Assembly: GCF_001429025.1 (NCBI RefSeq)
Contig: NZ_LMHT01000012.1
Coordinates: forward strand, 184,361 to 248,360
Direction: 5' to 3'
From: Phenylobacterium sp. Root700
Lineage (GTDB): Bacteria > Pseudomonadota > Alphaproteobacteria > Caulobacterales > Caulobacteraceae
DNA length: 64,000 nucleotides
Each line of letters starts with the position of its first letter. Positions within the stretch are counted from its first letter, which is position 1. Shown in pieces: positions 44,591 through 52,878 of this stretch. The translations under genes were made by a program, and so were the position numbers. The notes below the pieces were generated by a model. That model saw only the letters and a list, made by a program, of their open reading frames with translations, was not told the origin of the DNA and ran no database searches.

Positions 44591-44683
44591 CCCTAACTGG
44601 CCCGGAACTTGCGTAGGCCCGCCCAGGCTGGAAGAGACCGGCTACGGCCACACGACCATGGGGGTCCTGGCCCCGTTCGGGAA

Positions 44684-44706
44684 CCGGCTGCGGTTCTCGC
44701 AGCCGG
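44684..44706 (-). terminator. hairpin after prfC
   Basis: CCGGCTGCG pairs perfectly with CGCAGCCGG around a five-base loop, starting eight bases after the prfC stop on the minus strand. No T-run follows, so it is a weak or Rho-assisted terminator candidate. Confidence 0.5.
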
Positions 44707-44713
44707 ACGCCGA

Positions 44714-46315
44714 CTAGGCGCGTTCCTTCGACCGCTCGAAACCGATCTTCGGGAAGCGTTCGGCCACGTAGCCGATTTCCCAGGACGACTTGGCCAGGAA
44801 CACCGGCTGCTCGTCGATGTCGGTCCCCATCGCGCCCTTGTGCTTATTGGCGAAGTCCTCGACCTCGGCCTTTTCGCCGGTCAGCCAGCGGGCCTCGGAA
44901 TAGGGCGCCGGCTCGAAGATCACGTCGAGCTGGTACTCGTTGGACAGCCGGTCGGCCATGACCTCGAACTGCAGCGGTCCGACCGCGCCAACGATGAAGT
45001 CGGCGCCGATCACCGGGCGGAACAGCTGGGTCACCCCCTCCTCGGCCAGGCCTTCCAGCGCCTTCTTCAGGTGCTTGGCCTTGAGCGGGTCCTTCACGCG
45101 CACCCGCTGCAGGATTTCCGGCGCGAAGTTCGGCAGCCCGGCGAAGCGCAGGGTCCCGGTCTCCGACAGGCTGTCGCCCACCCGCAGGACGCCGTGGTTG
45201 GGGATGCCGATCACGTCGCCGGCGAAGGCTTCCTCGGCCAGTTCGCGGTCGGAGGCGAAGAACATGATCGGCGCATTGACCGAAAGCTGACGTCCGGTGT
45301 TCTGGACCTTCAGCTTCATGCCACGCTGGAACTTGCCCGAGGTCAGTCGCAGGAAGGCGATCCGGTCGCGGTGGTTGGGGTCCATGTTCGCCTGGACCTT
45401 GAAGACGAAGCCGGTGACCTCGGAGTCGCCCGGCGCGACATGGGTGGATGCGCCGGCCTTCACCGCAGACATCGCCTTCGGCGGCGGAGCGTAGGCGCCC
45501 AGGCCCTCCAGAAGCTGATCGATGCCGAAGTGGCGCAGGGCCGAGCCGAAGAACACCGGCGTCATGTGGCCTTCGAGGAACGACTGGGGATCGAAGGGCT
45601 TGGAGGCCTCCTGGACGAGCATGGAGCCCTCTTCCAGTTCGGCCTGTTCGTCGGGATCGAGGTAGCGGTCGACCGCATTGCCGTGGAAGGCGATGGCGTC
45701 CGGATGGCCCTCATCCTTGTTGTCGTGGGTCTTCTTGGCGAAGGGCAGGAACTTGTCGGTCCGCAGGTCCAGCATGCCCTTGAACCGTCCGCCCGAGCCC
45801 GCCGGCCAGAACAGCGGCGCGGGATCCAGCGCCAGCTTCGAGGCGATCTCGTCCAGCAGTTCGATGGGGTCCTGGGCCTCGCGGTCCATCTTGTTGATGA
45901 AGGTGACGATCGGGATGTCGCGCAGGCGGCAGACCTCGAACAGCTTCAGGGTCTGGGGTTCGATGCCCTTGGCGGCGTCCAGCACCATGACCGCGGCGTC
46001 GGCGGCGGTCAGGGTCCGGTAGGTGTCTTCCGAGAAGTCTTCGTGGCCAGGGGTGTCCAGCAGATTGAACATCAGCCCGGCGTGGTCGAAGGTCATGACG
46101 CTGGCCGAGACCGAGATGCCGCGCTCGCGTTCGATCTTCATCCAGTCAGACCGGGTCCGCCGGTTCTCACCGCGCGCGCGCACCGCGCCAGCCGCGCGGA
46201 TCGCGCCGCCCGCCAGCAGCAGGTTTTCGGTCAGGGTCGTCTTGCCGGCGTCCGGGTGCGAGATGATGGCGAAGGTGCGCCGGCGGGCGGCCTCGGCGGC
46301 GGGAGAATTGCTCAT
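44714..46315 (-). CDS. prfC: peptide chain release factor 3
   Basis: This 533-residue translational GTPase matches RF3, which removes RF1/RF2 from the ribosome after termination. The G motifs are SHPDAGKTTLTE (P loop, about 18-29), DTPGHEDFSEDTYRTL (G3, about 90) and FINKMDRE (G4, about 145). The domain II region and C-terminal portion follow RF3 length and content (LRHFGIDQLLEGL; NPAPLFWP-like GSGGRFKGMLDL). I chose the ATG at 46315, as longer in-frame extensions are low-complexity and lack a ribosome-binding site. It is divergent from the metallo-hydrolase gene. Confidence 0.95.
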   Translation of the reverse strand: MSNSPAAEAARRRTFAIISHPDAGKTTLTENLLLAGGAIRAAGAVRARGENRRTRSDWMKIERERGISVSASVMTFDHAGLMFNLLDTPGHEDFSEDTYRTLTAADAAVMVLDAAKGIEPQTLKLFEVCRLRDIPIVTFINKMDREAQDPIELLDEIASKLALDPAPLFWPAGSGGRFKGMLDLRTDKFLPFAKKTHDNKDEGHPDAIAFHGNAVDRYLDPDEQAELEEGSMLVQEASKPFDPQSFLEGHMTPVFFGSALRHFGIDQLLEGLGAYAPPPKAMSAVKAGASTHVAPGDSEVTGFVFKVQANMDPNHRDRIAFLRLTSGKFQRGMKLKVQNTGRQLSVNAPIMFFASDRELAEEAFAGDVIGIPNHGVLRVGDSLSETGTLRFAGLPNFAPEILQRVRVKDPLKAKHLKKALEGLAEEGVTQLFRPVIGADFIVGAVGPLQFEVMADRLSNEYQLDVIFEPAPYSEARWLTGEKAEVEDFANKHKGAMGTDIDEQPVFLAKSSWEIGYVAERFPKIGFERSKERA

Positions 46316-46455
46316 GGCCCGCAGGTAGCGCAGCCACGCCCCGCGCGAAAGCCCGCGCGTCGTCTCAGCCCTGCCGATCAGCGCCGCGTGAGGCGATTGC
46401 GGTCCCCGAGAAGAGGCATACGGTGGTCCAGCCCCATCGCCATGAGGACGGCGCA

Positions 46456-47412
46456 ATGAAGATGCTTCCAGCCATGTCAGCGCTCACCGCGCTGGCGCTA
46501 TCTTCGTTCGCCCCGAGCGCCCAGGCCGCCGACAACGGAATTCCGGTAAACCAGGCCCAGTACGCCAACCGCAGCGTCCTGCCCGATTTCACCGCGCCCG
46601 ACTGCCCAAGCAACCCGCGCGGCCTGACGCAGGTTAAGGGAAACCTCTACCGCCACACCACCGGCGCCGGCTTGGCGGTCCACAGCGGCTTGGTGCTGAT
46701 CACCAAGGAGGGCGCGCTGGTCATCGATCCGGCCATGACCTGCACCGCCGGCTGGCTGCGCGACGAGATCAAGAACCGCTTCAACGTGTCGGTGAAGTAC
46801 GTAGTCTACACTCACGGGCACGCCGACCATGTCAGCGGCGCGCAGGTCTTCCAGAAGGACGGGGCCATCGTCGTCGCCAACCAGCGCGCGATCGAGCCGA
46901 TCGTCGGCGAGAAGATCCCCACCGCGGTTCCCGACCGCGTCTTCGACAAGGACATGACCATCACGCTGGGCGGCGAGACCGTGCTGTTGCACCGGGTGGC
47001 GCCCAGCCACTCCGACAGCATGATCATGGTGCTGTTTCCCAAGTACAAAGCGCTGCAGTGCACTGACGTCTGCGAGAGCAAGTCGATGCCCTACAACGAC
47101 TTCCTGGACTTCTACTATCCCGGCTGGATCGAGACCCTCGACTGGGTCCTGCAGCAGGACGTGGATTTCATCGACGTCGGCCACTACACCCCCGCCACCA
47201 AGTCCGATGAGGCGGCGCTGCGCACCTATATGATCGACCTGCACCAGCAGGTGCTGGACCTGGTGCGCAACGGCCAGTCCTGGGATCAGCTCTATCGCAA
47301 TGTGCGTTTCAGCGACGAGGTGAAGTCGTGGATCGCGTTCGACACCATGCACACCCTGAATGTCATGGGCATGCACCGGTGGGTCACCAATCACCGCCGC
47401 GGCGAATGGTGA
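46456..47412 (+). CDS. secreted metallo-beta-lactamase-fold hydrolase
   Basis: This protein of about 318 residues has a signal peptide (MKMLPAMSALTALALSSFAPSAQA, cut near 24-25) and an MBL fold. The metal motif HxHxDH is at H120-H122-D124-H125 (THGHADH) and a further ligand is probably H185 (VAPSHSD). A last His lies in DVGHYTPAT. The usual Asp after the third strand is not in canonical context (LQCTDVCESK). Secretion and size recall subclass B3 lactamases and related quorum or lactone hydrolases, but neither activity can be claimed. I chose the ATG at 46456 because the signal peptide starts there. Confidence 0.82.
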   Translation: MKMLPAMSALTALALSSFAPSAQAADNGIPVNQAQYANRSVLPDFTAPDCPSNPRGLTQVKGNLYRHTTGAGLAVHSGLVLITKEGALVIDPAMTCTAGWLRDEIKNRFNVSVKYVVYTHGHADHVSGAQVFQKDGAIVVANQRAIEPIVGEKIPTAVPDRVFDKDMTITLGGETVLLHRVAPSHSDSMIMVLFPKYKALQCTDVCESKSMPYNDFLDFYYPGWIETLDWVLQQDVDFIDVGHYTPATKSDEAALRTYMIDLHQQVLDLVRNGQSWDQLYRNVRFSDEVKSWIAFDTMHTLNVMGMHRWVTNHRRGEW

Positions 47413-47419
47413 GGTTGCT

Positions 47420-47800
47420 CTAAGCCGCCAACCGCCGCCAGACCTGACGGTCGGTCCAGACAGTGTCCATCAGGCCCTGGTCTTGACGGCTGCTCAGGCG
47501 CGCCATCACCTCGAAGTCGACATTGGCGTAGCGCAGGGTGACTTCGTCGGGCGTGCAGCCGTAGCGAGGCGCCACGAACAGCGCCGCATTGATCGCCGGG
47601 GCCTTGGCCTTGATCAGGGTGGCGAGCCGCCTGGCCCGCTCGGGTCGGTCGAAATGCAGCAGCGGCTCTTCGGAATAGAGTTCCTGACCAAGCTGGCTGA
47701 CGACGTTGAACGGCAGAGCCCTGAACCGCCGCCCGGCCATCTGCGGCGAGAGCGCCATGCCGCTGAGGTTGATCACAACGTCGTTCAGGAGAAAGAGCAT
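47420..47800 (-). CDS. small hypothetical protein
   Basis: This protein of about 126 residues (ATG at 47800; TTG at 47809 is the alternative) has no signal peptide and no family that I recognise. Its first residues (MLFLLNDVVINLSGMALSPQMAG) are mildly hydrophobic but not a clear helix. A compact mixed fold is suggested by AAPINAALFVAPRYGCTPDEVTLRYANVDFEVMARL-like alternation in the second half. Codon use matches neighbours and the gene is convergent with the MBL-fold gene at a distance of seven bases. Function unknown. Confidence 0.55.
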   Translation of the reverse strand: MLFLLNDVVINLSGMALSPQMAGRRFRALPFNVVSQLGQELYSEEPLLHFDRPERARRLATLIKAKAPAINAALFVAPRYGCTPDEVTLRYANVDFEVMARLSSRQDQGLMDTVWTDRQVWRRLAA

Positions 47801-47899
47801 ACTCGGCAAGCGCTCACGTTTCGGGAACGCGGTTGTTTGCCATGGCCGTGCTTACGCGGCGGTTGAGGAAGGCGGTGAATCGGCCGCTAACCTTGCCGC

Positions 47900-48232
47900 T
47901 CAGCCCTCCTCCACCGCCTCGGTGAGGAAGTGGCGGCCGTCCTTGTCCTCCACCTCGACGACCCAGATGTCGGGGTCGATGCGGATGGCGCGCTCGATAT
48001 AACGGTCGAGATCGCTCTCCTGGTCGGAGAGGGCCGGGCGCATCCAGACCCGCTCGCCGTCGCCCCTGGTGGCCTCGCCATAGAGCCTGAACGTGCGGTC
48101 GCTTCGGTTCATCACCTTGACCAGGACGCTGCCGGCCCGCGCGTCGCCCTTGCGCACCACGACCGCATATCCGCCGCCCAGTTCGACGCGGCGGATCAGC
48201 GCCGCGACCCAGATGTCGGTGGAAAGCAACAT
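47900..48232 (-). CDS. DUF1491 family protein
   Basis: This 110-residue protein fits DUF1491, an alphaproteobacterial family of unknown function that starts with a T/D-x-W-V-x-A-L-I-R-R motif (STDIWVAALIRRVELGGGYAVVVRKGDARAGSVLVKV). It shows the later conserved W-VVEVEDKDGRHFL segment. It is small, soluble and without a signal. It is divergent from the secreted hypothetical gene at 48316; an 18-base inverted repeat (TTCTCG-N6-CGAGAA, 48287-48304) lies in the gap. Confidence 0.85.
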   Translation of the reverse strand: MLLSTDIWVAALIRRVELGGGYAVVVRKGDARAGSVLVKVMNRSDRTFRLYGEATRGDGERVWMRPALSDQESDLDRYIERAIRIDPDIWVVEVEDKDGRHFLTEAVEEG

Positions 48233-48286
48233 TTTGGCGGTCTCGATAACGGAGCGGAAAGGCTGTGCTTCTACGGTCGCCCGAAG

Positions 48287-48304
48287 TTCTCGAACATACG
48301 AGAA
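48287..48304. promoter_or_regulatory. inverted repeat TTCTCG-N6-CGAGAA
   Basis: Perfect six-base arms with a six-base spacer, in the divergent gap between DUF1491 and the gene at 48316. The right arm abuts the ribosome-binding site GAAGGAAG. It could be an operator or a leader hairpin. Confidence 0.3.
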
Positions 48305-48315
48305 AAGAAGGAAGC

Positions 48316-49233
48316 ATGACGAGTACGCGCAGAACCGCGCGGCGCGTCGTGTGTGGATGGATGGGTCTGGCCGCGGCGGGGGGGCTTCTCGCAGCGCCCG
48401 GTGTGTCGATGGCGCAGGCCGCCGACCTCTTCTACGAGCGCACGGTGATGGCCGCCGCCGACGCCCGCTGTGGGCTGTTCCAAGCTCCGATCGGGGCCGC
48501 GCTGGCGGCGAGCCGCATGCAGGCGCGGGGCGCGGCTGTACGCGCCGGCGTCGACAGGGCGAGCCTAGCGGCCACCGAACGGCGCGCCTGGGCCAAGGCG
48601 GCCTCCAGCCCCTGTGATTCCGACGACCTCAGCCTCGCCGCGGCGCGCGTGCGGCACGCCTTCGACGGCTACGCCCAGCTCAGCCGAATGACCTATCCGG
48701 GCGAACTCGCCGAGTGGCGCGCCGATCGGGCGAGCGGCCCGGCCATCCGCTGGCGCCTGCAACAGACCGCCAGTTTCGGCTGGAACCGGATGATCTTCGG
48801 GCTGGCCGGCCGCGAAGGGGCCAACTCCCTCATGGCCGTGGCGCACTTTCCCGACGGCCAGGTCCCCTACGCCGCGCACCTGGTGCTGCGTGACGCCTCG
48901 ACCACCCAGGGTCCGTATCTGGACAATCGCGGCCAACCGCTCGCCACCCTGCCCTTGGCGCGCCGGCTGCCGCCGCCGGCCGCCCGCAGCGTCTATTCGG
49001 CCGAGGCCCGCAGCCCGGCCGGACTGGACCTGACGCCCAAGGACATGAAGAGCGCCTGGGCCTTCCGCTTCCCGCCGAGCGCCGCCCAAGCGCTGGCCCA
49101 GCTCGACCCGCGCGAAGCCGTCGCCGTCGAATTCCTGTTTGGGGCCGGAGAAGGCGAGGCCGTGCGCCGCGCCTATGTCGAGGTCGGCGACTTCGCCGCC
49201 GGCCGCGCCTTCCTGCAGGTCGCCAGCCGCTAA
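48316..49233 (+). CDS. secreted hypothetical protein
   Basis: This protein of about 305 residues has a long signal peptide with a twin-arginine-like basic start (TSTRRTARRVVCGWMGLAAAGGLLAAPGVSMAQA). The RRTARR does not match the strict Tat motif. The mature protein has two cysteines (DARCGLF, SSPCDSDD) about 48 residues apart, probably a disulfide, and a C-terminal part of mixed strands (EAVAVEFLFGAGEGEAVRRAYVEVGDFAAGRAFL). I recognise no family. The ATG at 48316 has GAAGGAAG upstream. Its stop overlaps that of the convergent DivJ-type gene by four bases. Confidence 0.7.
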   Translation: MTSTRRTARRVVCGWMGLAAAGGLLAAPGVSMAQAADLFYERTVMAAADARCGLFQAPIGAALAASRMQARGAAVRAGVDRASLAATERRAWAKAASSPCDSDDLSLAAARVRHAFDGYAQLSRMTYPGELAEWRADRASGPAIRWRLQQTASFGWNRMIFGLAGREGANSLMAVAHFPDGQVPYAAHLVLRDASTTQGPYLDNRGQPLATLPLARRLPPPAARSVYSAEARSPAGLDLTPKDMKSAWAFRFPPSAAQALAQLDPREAVAVEFLFGAGEGEAVRRAYVEVGDFAAGRAFLQVASR

Positions 49234-50720
49234 GGGACGTTGGCGACGACCGGGTGTTCGATCACCGGCAGCCGCACCGTCACCGTCGTGCCCTCGCCCA
49301 GACGGCTTTCGATCTCCATCTGGCCGCCGTGCAGTTCGGCGAACGACCTGACCAGCGACAGGCCAAGGCCCGTGCCCGCCGCCCGCTGCGCCGGGCCTCC
49401 GGCCTGTTCATAGGGCCGGCCCAGCCGCAGGAGATCCTCGGCGCCGATCCCGACCCCGGTGTCGGCGACGACCAGCTCCAGCACGTTCCCATCGGCATGG
49501 ACCGTCACCGTGACGCCGCCGCCGCGCGGCGTGAACTTCAGGGCGTTGGACAGCAGGTTCAGGGCGATCTGCTTCACGGCCCGACGGTCGGCGACGACAT
49601 CGAGCGGATCGCGCGGCAACAGGCCGCGCAGTTGCACGCCCGCCCGGTCGGCCTGTCCGCGCATCAGCCGCAGGACCCCGGCGACCGTATCGCGCACATC
49701 AAAGACGTCACGAGCCAGCTCGAACCGCTCGGCCTCGATCTTCGACATGTCCAGCACGTCGCTGATCAGGTCCAGCAGGTGTCCGCCGGAGTCGTGGATC
49801 AGCTCGGCATACTCGGCGTAGCGGCCCGAAAGCGGGCCGAACAAGCCCTGCCGCATGATGTCGGAGAAGCCCATGATGGCGTTGAGCGGCGTACGCAGCT
49901 CGTGGCTCATATTGGCCAGGAACCGCGACTTGCCCGCGTTCTGCGCCTCGGCGTCGGCGCGCGCCCGTTCCAGGCCGGCCTCGTGGTCGCGCGCGGCGGC
50001 GGCGTCGCGGACCGACCCCATCAGCCGGCCGCCGCCGACCCGGCGCAGGCTGAGCGCCAGCCAGCCGTCCGGCGCATGTTCCGGCGCGAACCCTACCTCG
50101 GCGGACCCGTCCGTCAGGGCGACAGCGAGCGCCTCCTGCACGCGGGCGCGGTCGGCCTGCGAGACCAAATCGATGAGCAGCCGATTGCCGGCGGCGAGAC
50201 CGGCCGGTTCCGGCCCCCAGGTGCCGATGATCCGGCCCAGGCGGTTGATCGCCACCAGCAGATGCGGCTGGTCGTCGAGCGCCTGACGCAGGCGGGCCTC
50301 GGTTTCACGGCGCGCTCGCGCGTCCTGCCCCGCGCCGCGCTGGAGGATCACCAGCCCCGCGCCCAGGCCGACCACGGTTGTGGTCATGGCCACGACGCCG
50401 AGGATGTTGGCCAGCGCCGGGCCCGGCGTCGGAAGCTGCAAGGTCAGTCCAGCCAGCGCCGCCACGCCGACCGCCGCCAGCGAAACCGCCGCGCCGAGCG
50501 CCAGGCGTTCGCCGTGGTTCATGACCGCCGCCGCCGCCAGCGGCGCTAGGCACCAGACCGCCAAGGGGCCGGCGACGCCGCCCGTAAGGATCGCCGCGGC
50601 CGCGCCGGCCAGACCCAGGCCCAGAACAGCGAGGACCGAGACCAAGCCGCTGCGGCCAGTCTTCGACGTCGTCCTGGGCAGGGAGCTCTCGATCACGGGA
50701 TGTCTCGACGCCTCCTTCAC
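49230..50720 (-). CDS. divJ: DivJ-type cell-cycle sensor histidine kinase
   Basis: This 496-residue kinase has an N-terminal block of about five to six membrane helices (about 25-125), a degenerate PAS-like region (about 140-240), HisKA with phospho-His H273 (NMSHELRTPLNAIMGFSDIM) and an ATPase domain (NLLSNALKFTP, DTGVGIGAEDL, GTGLGLSLV). The multi-helix N-terminus without a periplasmic domain and the SGGHLLDLISDVLDMSKIEAER stretch point to DivJ, the stalked-pole kinase for DivK and PleD. It is shorter than Caulobacter DivJ (about 597). GTG at 50720 is the longest start; an in-frame GTG at 50696 follows an AAGGAGG. A divergent paralogous kinase gene lies next to it. Confidence 0.75.
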   Translation of the reverse strand: MKEASRHPVIESSLPRTTSKTGRSGLVSVLAVLGLGLAGAAAAILTGGVAGPLAVWCLAPLAAAAVMNHGERLALGAAVSLAAVGVAALAGLTLQLPTPGPALANILGVVAMTTTVVGLGAGLVILQRGAGQDARARRETEARLRQALDDQPHLLVAINRLGRIIGTWGPEPAGLAAGNRLLIDLVSQADRARVQEALAVALTDGSAEVGFAPEHAPDGWLALSLRRVGGGRLMGSVRDAAAARDHEAGLERARADAEAQNAGKSRFLANMSHELRTPLNAIMGFSDIMRQGLFGPLSGRYAEYAELIHDSGGHLLDLISDVLDMSKIEAERFELARDVFDVRDTVAGVLRLMRGQADRAGVQLRGLLPRDPLDVVADRRAVKQIALNLLSNALKFTPRGGGVTVTVHADGNVLELVVADTGVGIGAEDLLRLGRPYEQAGGPAQRAAGTGLGLSLVRSFAELHGGQMEIESRLGEGTTVTVRLPVIEHPVVANVP

Positions 50721-50728
50721 TGGGCGGT

Positions 50729-50763
50729 GACTCGAGGATCTACTGTAGCGGTCGTCGTGAGTC
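50729..50763. promoter_or_regulatory. two GANTC sites between the DivJ-type gene and its divergent neighbour
   Basis: GACTC at 50729-50733 and GAGTC at 50759-50763 lie 30 bases apart directly upstream of the DivJ-type start. This fits possible CcrM/GcrA control, as for the pleC leader. Confidence 0.35.
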
Positions 50764-50897
50764 CCCGCGAGGCCGCTCGCCTTGCGCGCGACCCATTCTG
50801 GGCGCCAACCACATGATCTTGTTGGTCGAAACGAAATCGTAAGCGGGGCCCTCTAGGGGTAGTGGGTCAAAGTCCGCGAGGCTCTTAAGTACAGTCC

Positions 50898-51698
50898 ATG
50901 GCCCAGGCGGCTCCCATACGACCGATCCACGGCTCCGAGCCGGAACCGGTTCCCGCCGCCGAGGCGGCGCCGCGCTCGACAGCGCGTTCTCGCCGCGAGG
51001 CGGCGCTGGATGAAACCAAGCGCTCGTTCCTGCGCATGGTCAGCCACGAACTGCGCACGCCGCTGAACTCCATTCTCGGCTTTTCCGAAATCATCGCCTC
51101 GGAGCTCTACGGCCCGCTCGGCGCCCCGCAGTACAAGGAATACGCCGGCATCATCCGCATGAGCGGCGCCCGGCTGCTGAACCTGGTGAACCAGGTCCTG
51201 GAGATCGCGCGGCTGGAAGGCCGGGCGATGGACCTGGACCTGCGCCCGGAGTCGATCGATCACGCCCTGGACGACGCCATCGACGGGCTGCGCGACGAGA
51301 TCACCCAGCACAACGTGACCATCGCGATCGAGAACCAGGGCGCCCTGCCCTTGGTGATCGCCGACGCACGCGGCCTTCGCAACATCCTGACCAACCTGAT
51401 CCAGAACGCCGTGACCTTCGCCCCGGAGGGGTCTGAGATCATGATCCGCGCCGAGCCGCTCGGCGACAGCGTGGAGATTTCGATCATCGACCGCGGTCCG
51501 GGCGTCGATCCGGCCGACATCCCCCGGCTGCTGCTGCCGTTCGAGCAGGGCGAGAACGCCCTGACCCGGCGTAGCGAGGGCGCGGGCCTTGGCCTGCCCA
51601 TCGTCGAACTGCTGTGCGTGGCGATGAGCGGCCGGCTGAAGCTGCTGTCGGCGCCAGGTCGCGGCCTGACGGCCAATGTTCGCCTGCCCGCGGCTTAA
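50898..51698 (+). CDS. soluble histidine kinase of the DivJ/PleC family
   Basis: This 266-residue protein consists of little more than a kinase core: a disordered N-terminus of about 40 residues, HisKA with phospho-His H50 (MVSHELRTPLNSILGFSEII) and an ATPase domain (NLIQNAVTFAP, DRGPGVDPADI, GAGLGLPIV). There is no membrane segment or sensor domain. The kinase core is of the DivJ/PleC type. From memory, Caulobacter crescentus has such a kinase (CC_1062) next to divJ (CC_1063), which supports both calls. The first glycine box is DRGPG in place of DTGxG, so ATP binding may be altered. It is divergent from the DivJ-type gene and precedes sufE. Confidence 0.82.
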   Translation: MAQAAPIRPIHGSEPEPVPAAEAAPRSTARSRREAALDETKRSFLRMVSHELRTPLNSILGFSEIIASELYGPLGAPQYKEYAGIIRMSGARLLNLVNQVLEIARLEGRAMDLDLRPESIDHALDDAIDGLRDEITQHNVTIAIENQGALPLVIADARGLRNILTNLIQNAVTFAPEGSEIMIRAEPLGDSVEISIIDRGPGVDPADIPRLLLPFEQGENALTRRSEGAGLGLPIVELLCVAMSGRLKLLSAPGRGLTANVRLPAA

Positions 51699-51744
51699 GG
51701 CCCCGGTTGCGTTCGGGCCTCGCGGCGCCTAAGTCGCAATTGAT

Positions 51745-52170
51745 ATGACGACGATCACGCAAGACCTCGAAGAGCTGTCCCAAGAATTCGACCTGCTGGG
51801 CGATTGGGAGGAACGCTACCGCTACGTGATCGACCTGGGACGCGAGCTGGAGCCGCTGACCGACACCGAGCGCAACGACGCCAACAAGGTGCGCGGCTGC
51901 GCCAGCCAGGTCTGGCTGGTGACCGAACCGCAGGCCGATGGGACCGTGGTGTTTCGCGGCGATTCCGACGCCCACATCGTGCGCGGCCTGATCGCGGTGC
52001 TGTTCCGGCTGTTTTCGGGCAAGCCCGCGCAGGACATCCTGGCCTTCGACGCCAAGGCCGCCTTCGAGAAGCTGGGATTGAGCGGCCACCTGTCGGCCCA
52101 GAGGTCGAATGGCCTGGCCTCGATGGTTGGCCGGGTGCGGCGCGACGCCGAGGCGCTGACCGCGGCCTAA
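51745..52170 (+). CDS. sufE: cysteine desulfuration protein SufE
   Basis: This 141-residue protein matches SufE, which accepts persulfide sulfur from the cysteine desulfurase SufS for Fe-S cluster assembly. The active-site Cys is C52 in the conserved stretch NKVRGCASQVWL, and the IRGLIAVLFRLFSGK helix is typical. Length is as expected. It lies 46 bases after the soluble kinase gene. The rest of the suf operon is not in the window. Confidence 0.93.
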   Translation: MTTITQDLEELSQEFDLLGDWEERYRYVIDLGRELEPLTDTERNDANKVRGCASQVWLVTEPQADGTVVFRGDSDAHIVRGLIAVLFRLFSGKPAQDILAFDAKAAFEKLGLSGHLSAQRSNGLASMVGRVRRDAEALTAA

Positions 52171-52175
52171 GGTTT

Positions 52176-52667
52176 CTAGGCGGCGCGTATGCCGCTGATG
52201 ACCGAGTCGCCCTGGACGCCGACCACGGCGTCGTAACCCAGGATCATGTCGACATCCTTGCCGTTCGACGCCAACGGCAGGCGCAGCCACAGGATCGACA
52301 GGTGGGCGGCGCCGCGCCAGGCCAGGCTGTGCGCCCCGACCGCCGGGCGACGATCCTGAACCAGCTTCGTCAGTTCGTGCCGCCAGTAATCCGACGCGGC
52401 TGAGTTGTAGACCTCGCCCAAGGTCCGGCCGGTGATCTCGCGACCATAGACGCCGTAGAGGCCGGTGCCGGCCAGGCGCAGTCGGAACTCCATCGGGTCA
52501 CGGCGCACGTCGATCAGGCTGACCGTCGGCAGCAGGCGTTTGAAGTCCTCCGGGCGGATATCGCTTCGCCCAGGCAGCTGGGCGCCATGCCGAAGCCGGG
52601 CCCAATAGGCGTACAATTCCTCGTGTGCGCGGGCGGCCGCCGCCGAAGCTCCGATCTGTGCGGCCAT
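52176..52667 (-). CDS. PAS-domain protein (PAS_5 type)
   Basis: This 163-residue protein matches the alphaproteobacterial stand-alone PAS family: ELYAYWARLRHGAQLPGRSDIRPEDFKRLLPTVSLIDV, then FRLRLAGTGLYGVYGREITGRTLGEVY. There is no output domain, signal or membrane segment. I chose the ATG at 52667; the frame is open to 52709. Four GANTC sites lie in the 58 bases directly upstream of this start, an unusual cluster. A strong terminator separates it from mucR upstream. The ligand and partner are unknown. Confidence 0.8.
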   Translation of the reverse strand: MAAQIGASAAAARAHEELYAYWARLRHGAQLPGRSDIRPEDFKRLLPTVSLIDVRRDPMEFRLRLAGTGLYGVYGREITGRTLGEVYNSAASDYWRHELTKLVQDRRPAVGAHSLAWRGAAHLSILWLRLPLASNGKDVDMILGYDAVVGVQGDSVISGIRAA

Positions 52668-52672
52668 ATTCA

Positions 52673-52730
52673 GATTCCTTAACAACCCCTTGGAATCACG
52701 ACGAATCACTTATCGCCCGGAGGGTGATTC
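52673..52730. promoter_or_regulatory. cluster of four GANTC (CcrM-type) sites
   Basis: GATTC at 52673, GAATC at 52693 and 52703, and GATTC at 52726. Four five-base sites occur within 58 bases where about 0.2 would be expected for an even base composition. They immediately precede the PAS-protein start codon. Confidence 0.6.
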
Positions 52731-52824
52731 TGCGGCAAGTGGAAATCTTTCCGCGTAGTAAGAAATCAGGCCAAAAGTAGGCCGACCCGCCTCGGCGAGC
52801 GCATCGGCCGCACCCCCCAAAGCA

Positions 52825-52852
52825 AAACGCCCGCCGGTGAGGGCGGGCGTTT
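52825..52852 (-). terminator. intrinsic terminator after mucR
   Basis: An 11-bp perfect stem (AAACGCCCGCC with GGCGGGCGTTT) around a six-base loop. On the minus strand it continues TTTTGCTTT, a good T-run. It lies 26 bases after the mucR stop. Confidence 0.85.
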
Positions 52853-52878
52853 CAAAGTCGGTGGTTAGCCGGCCTGTC

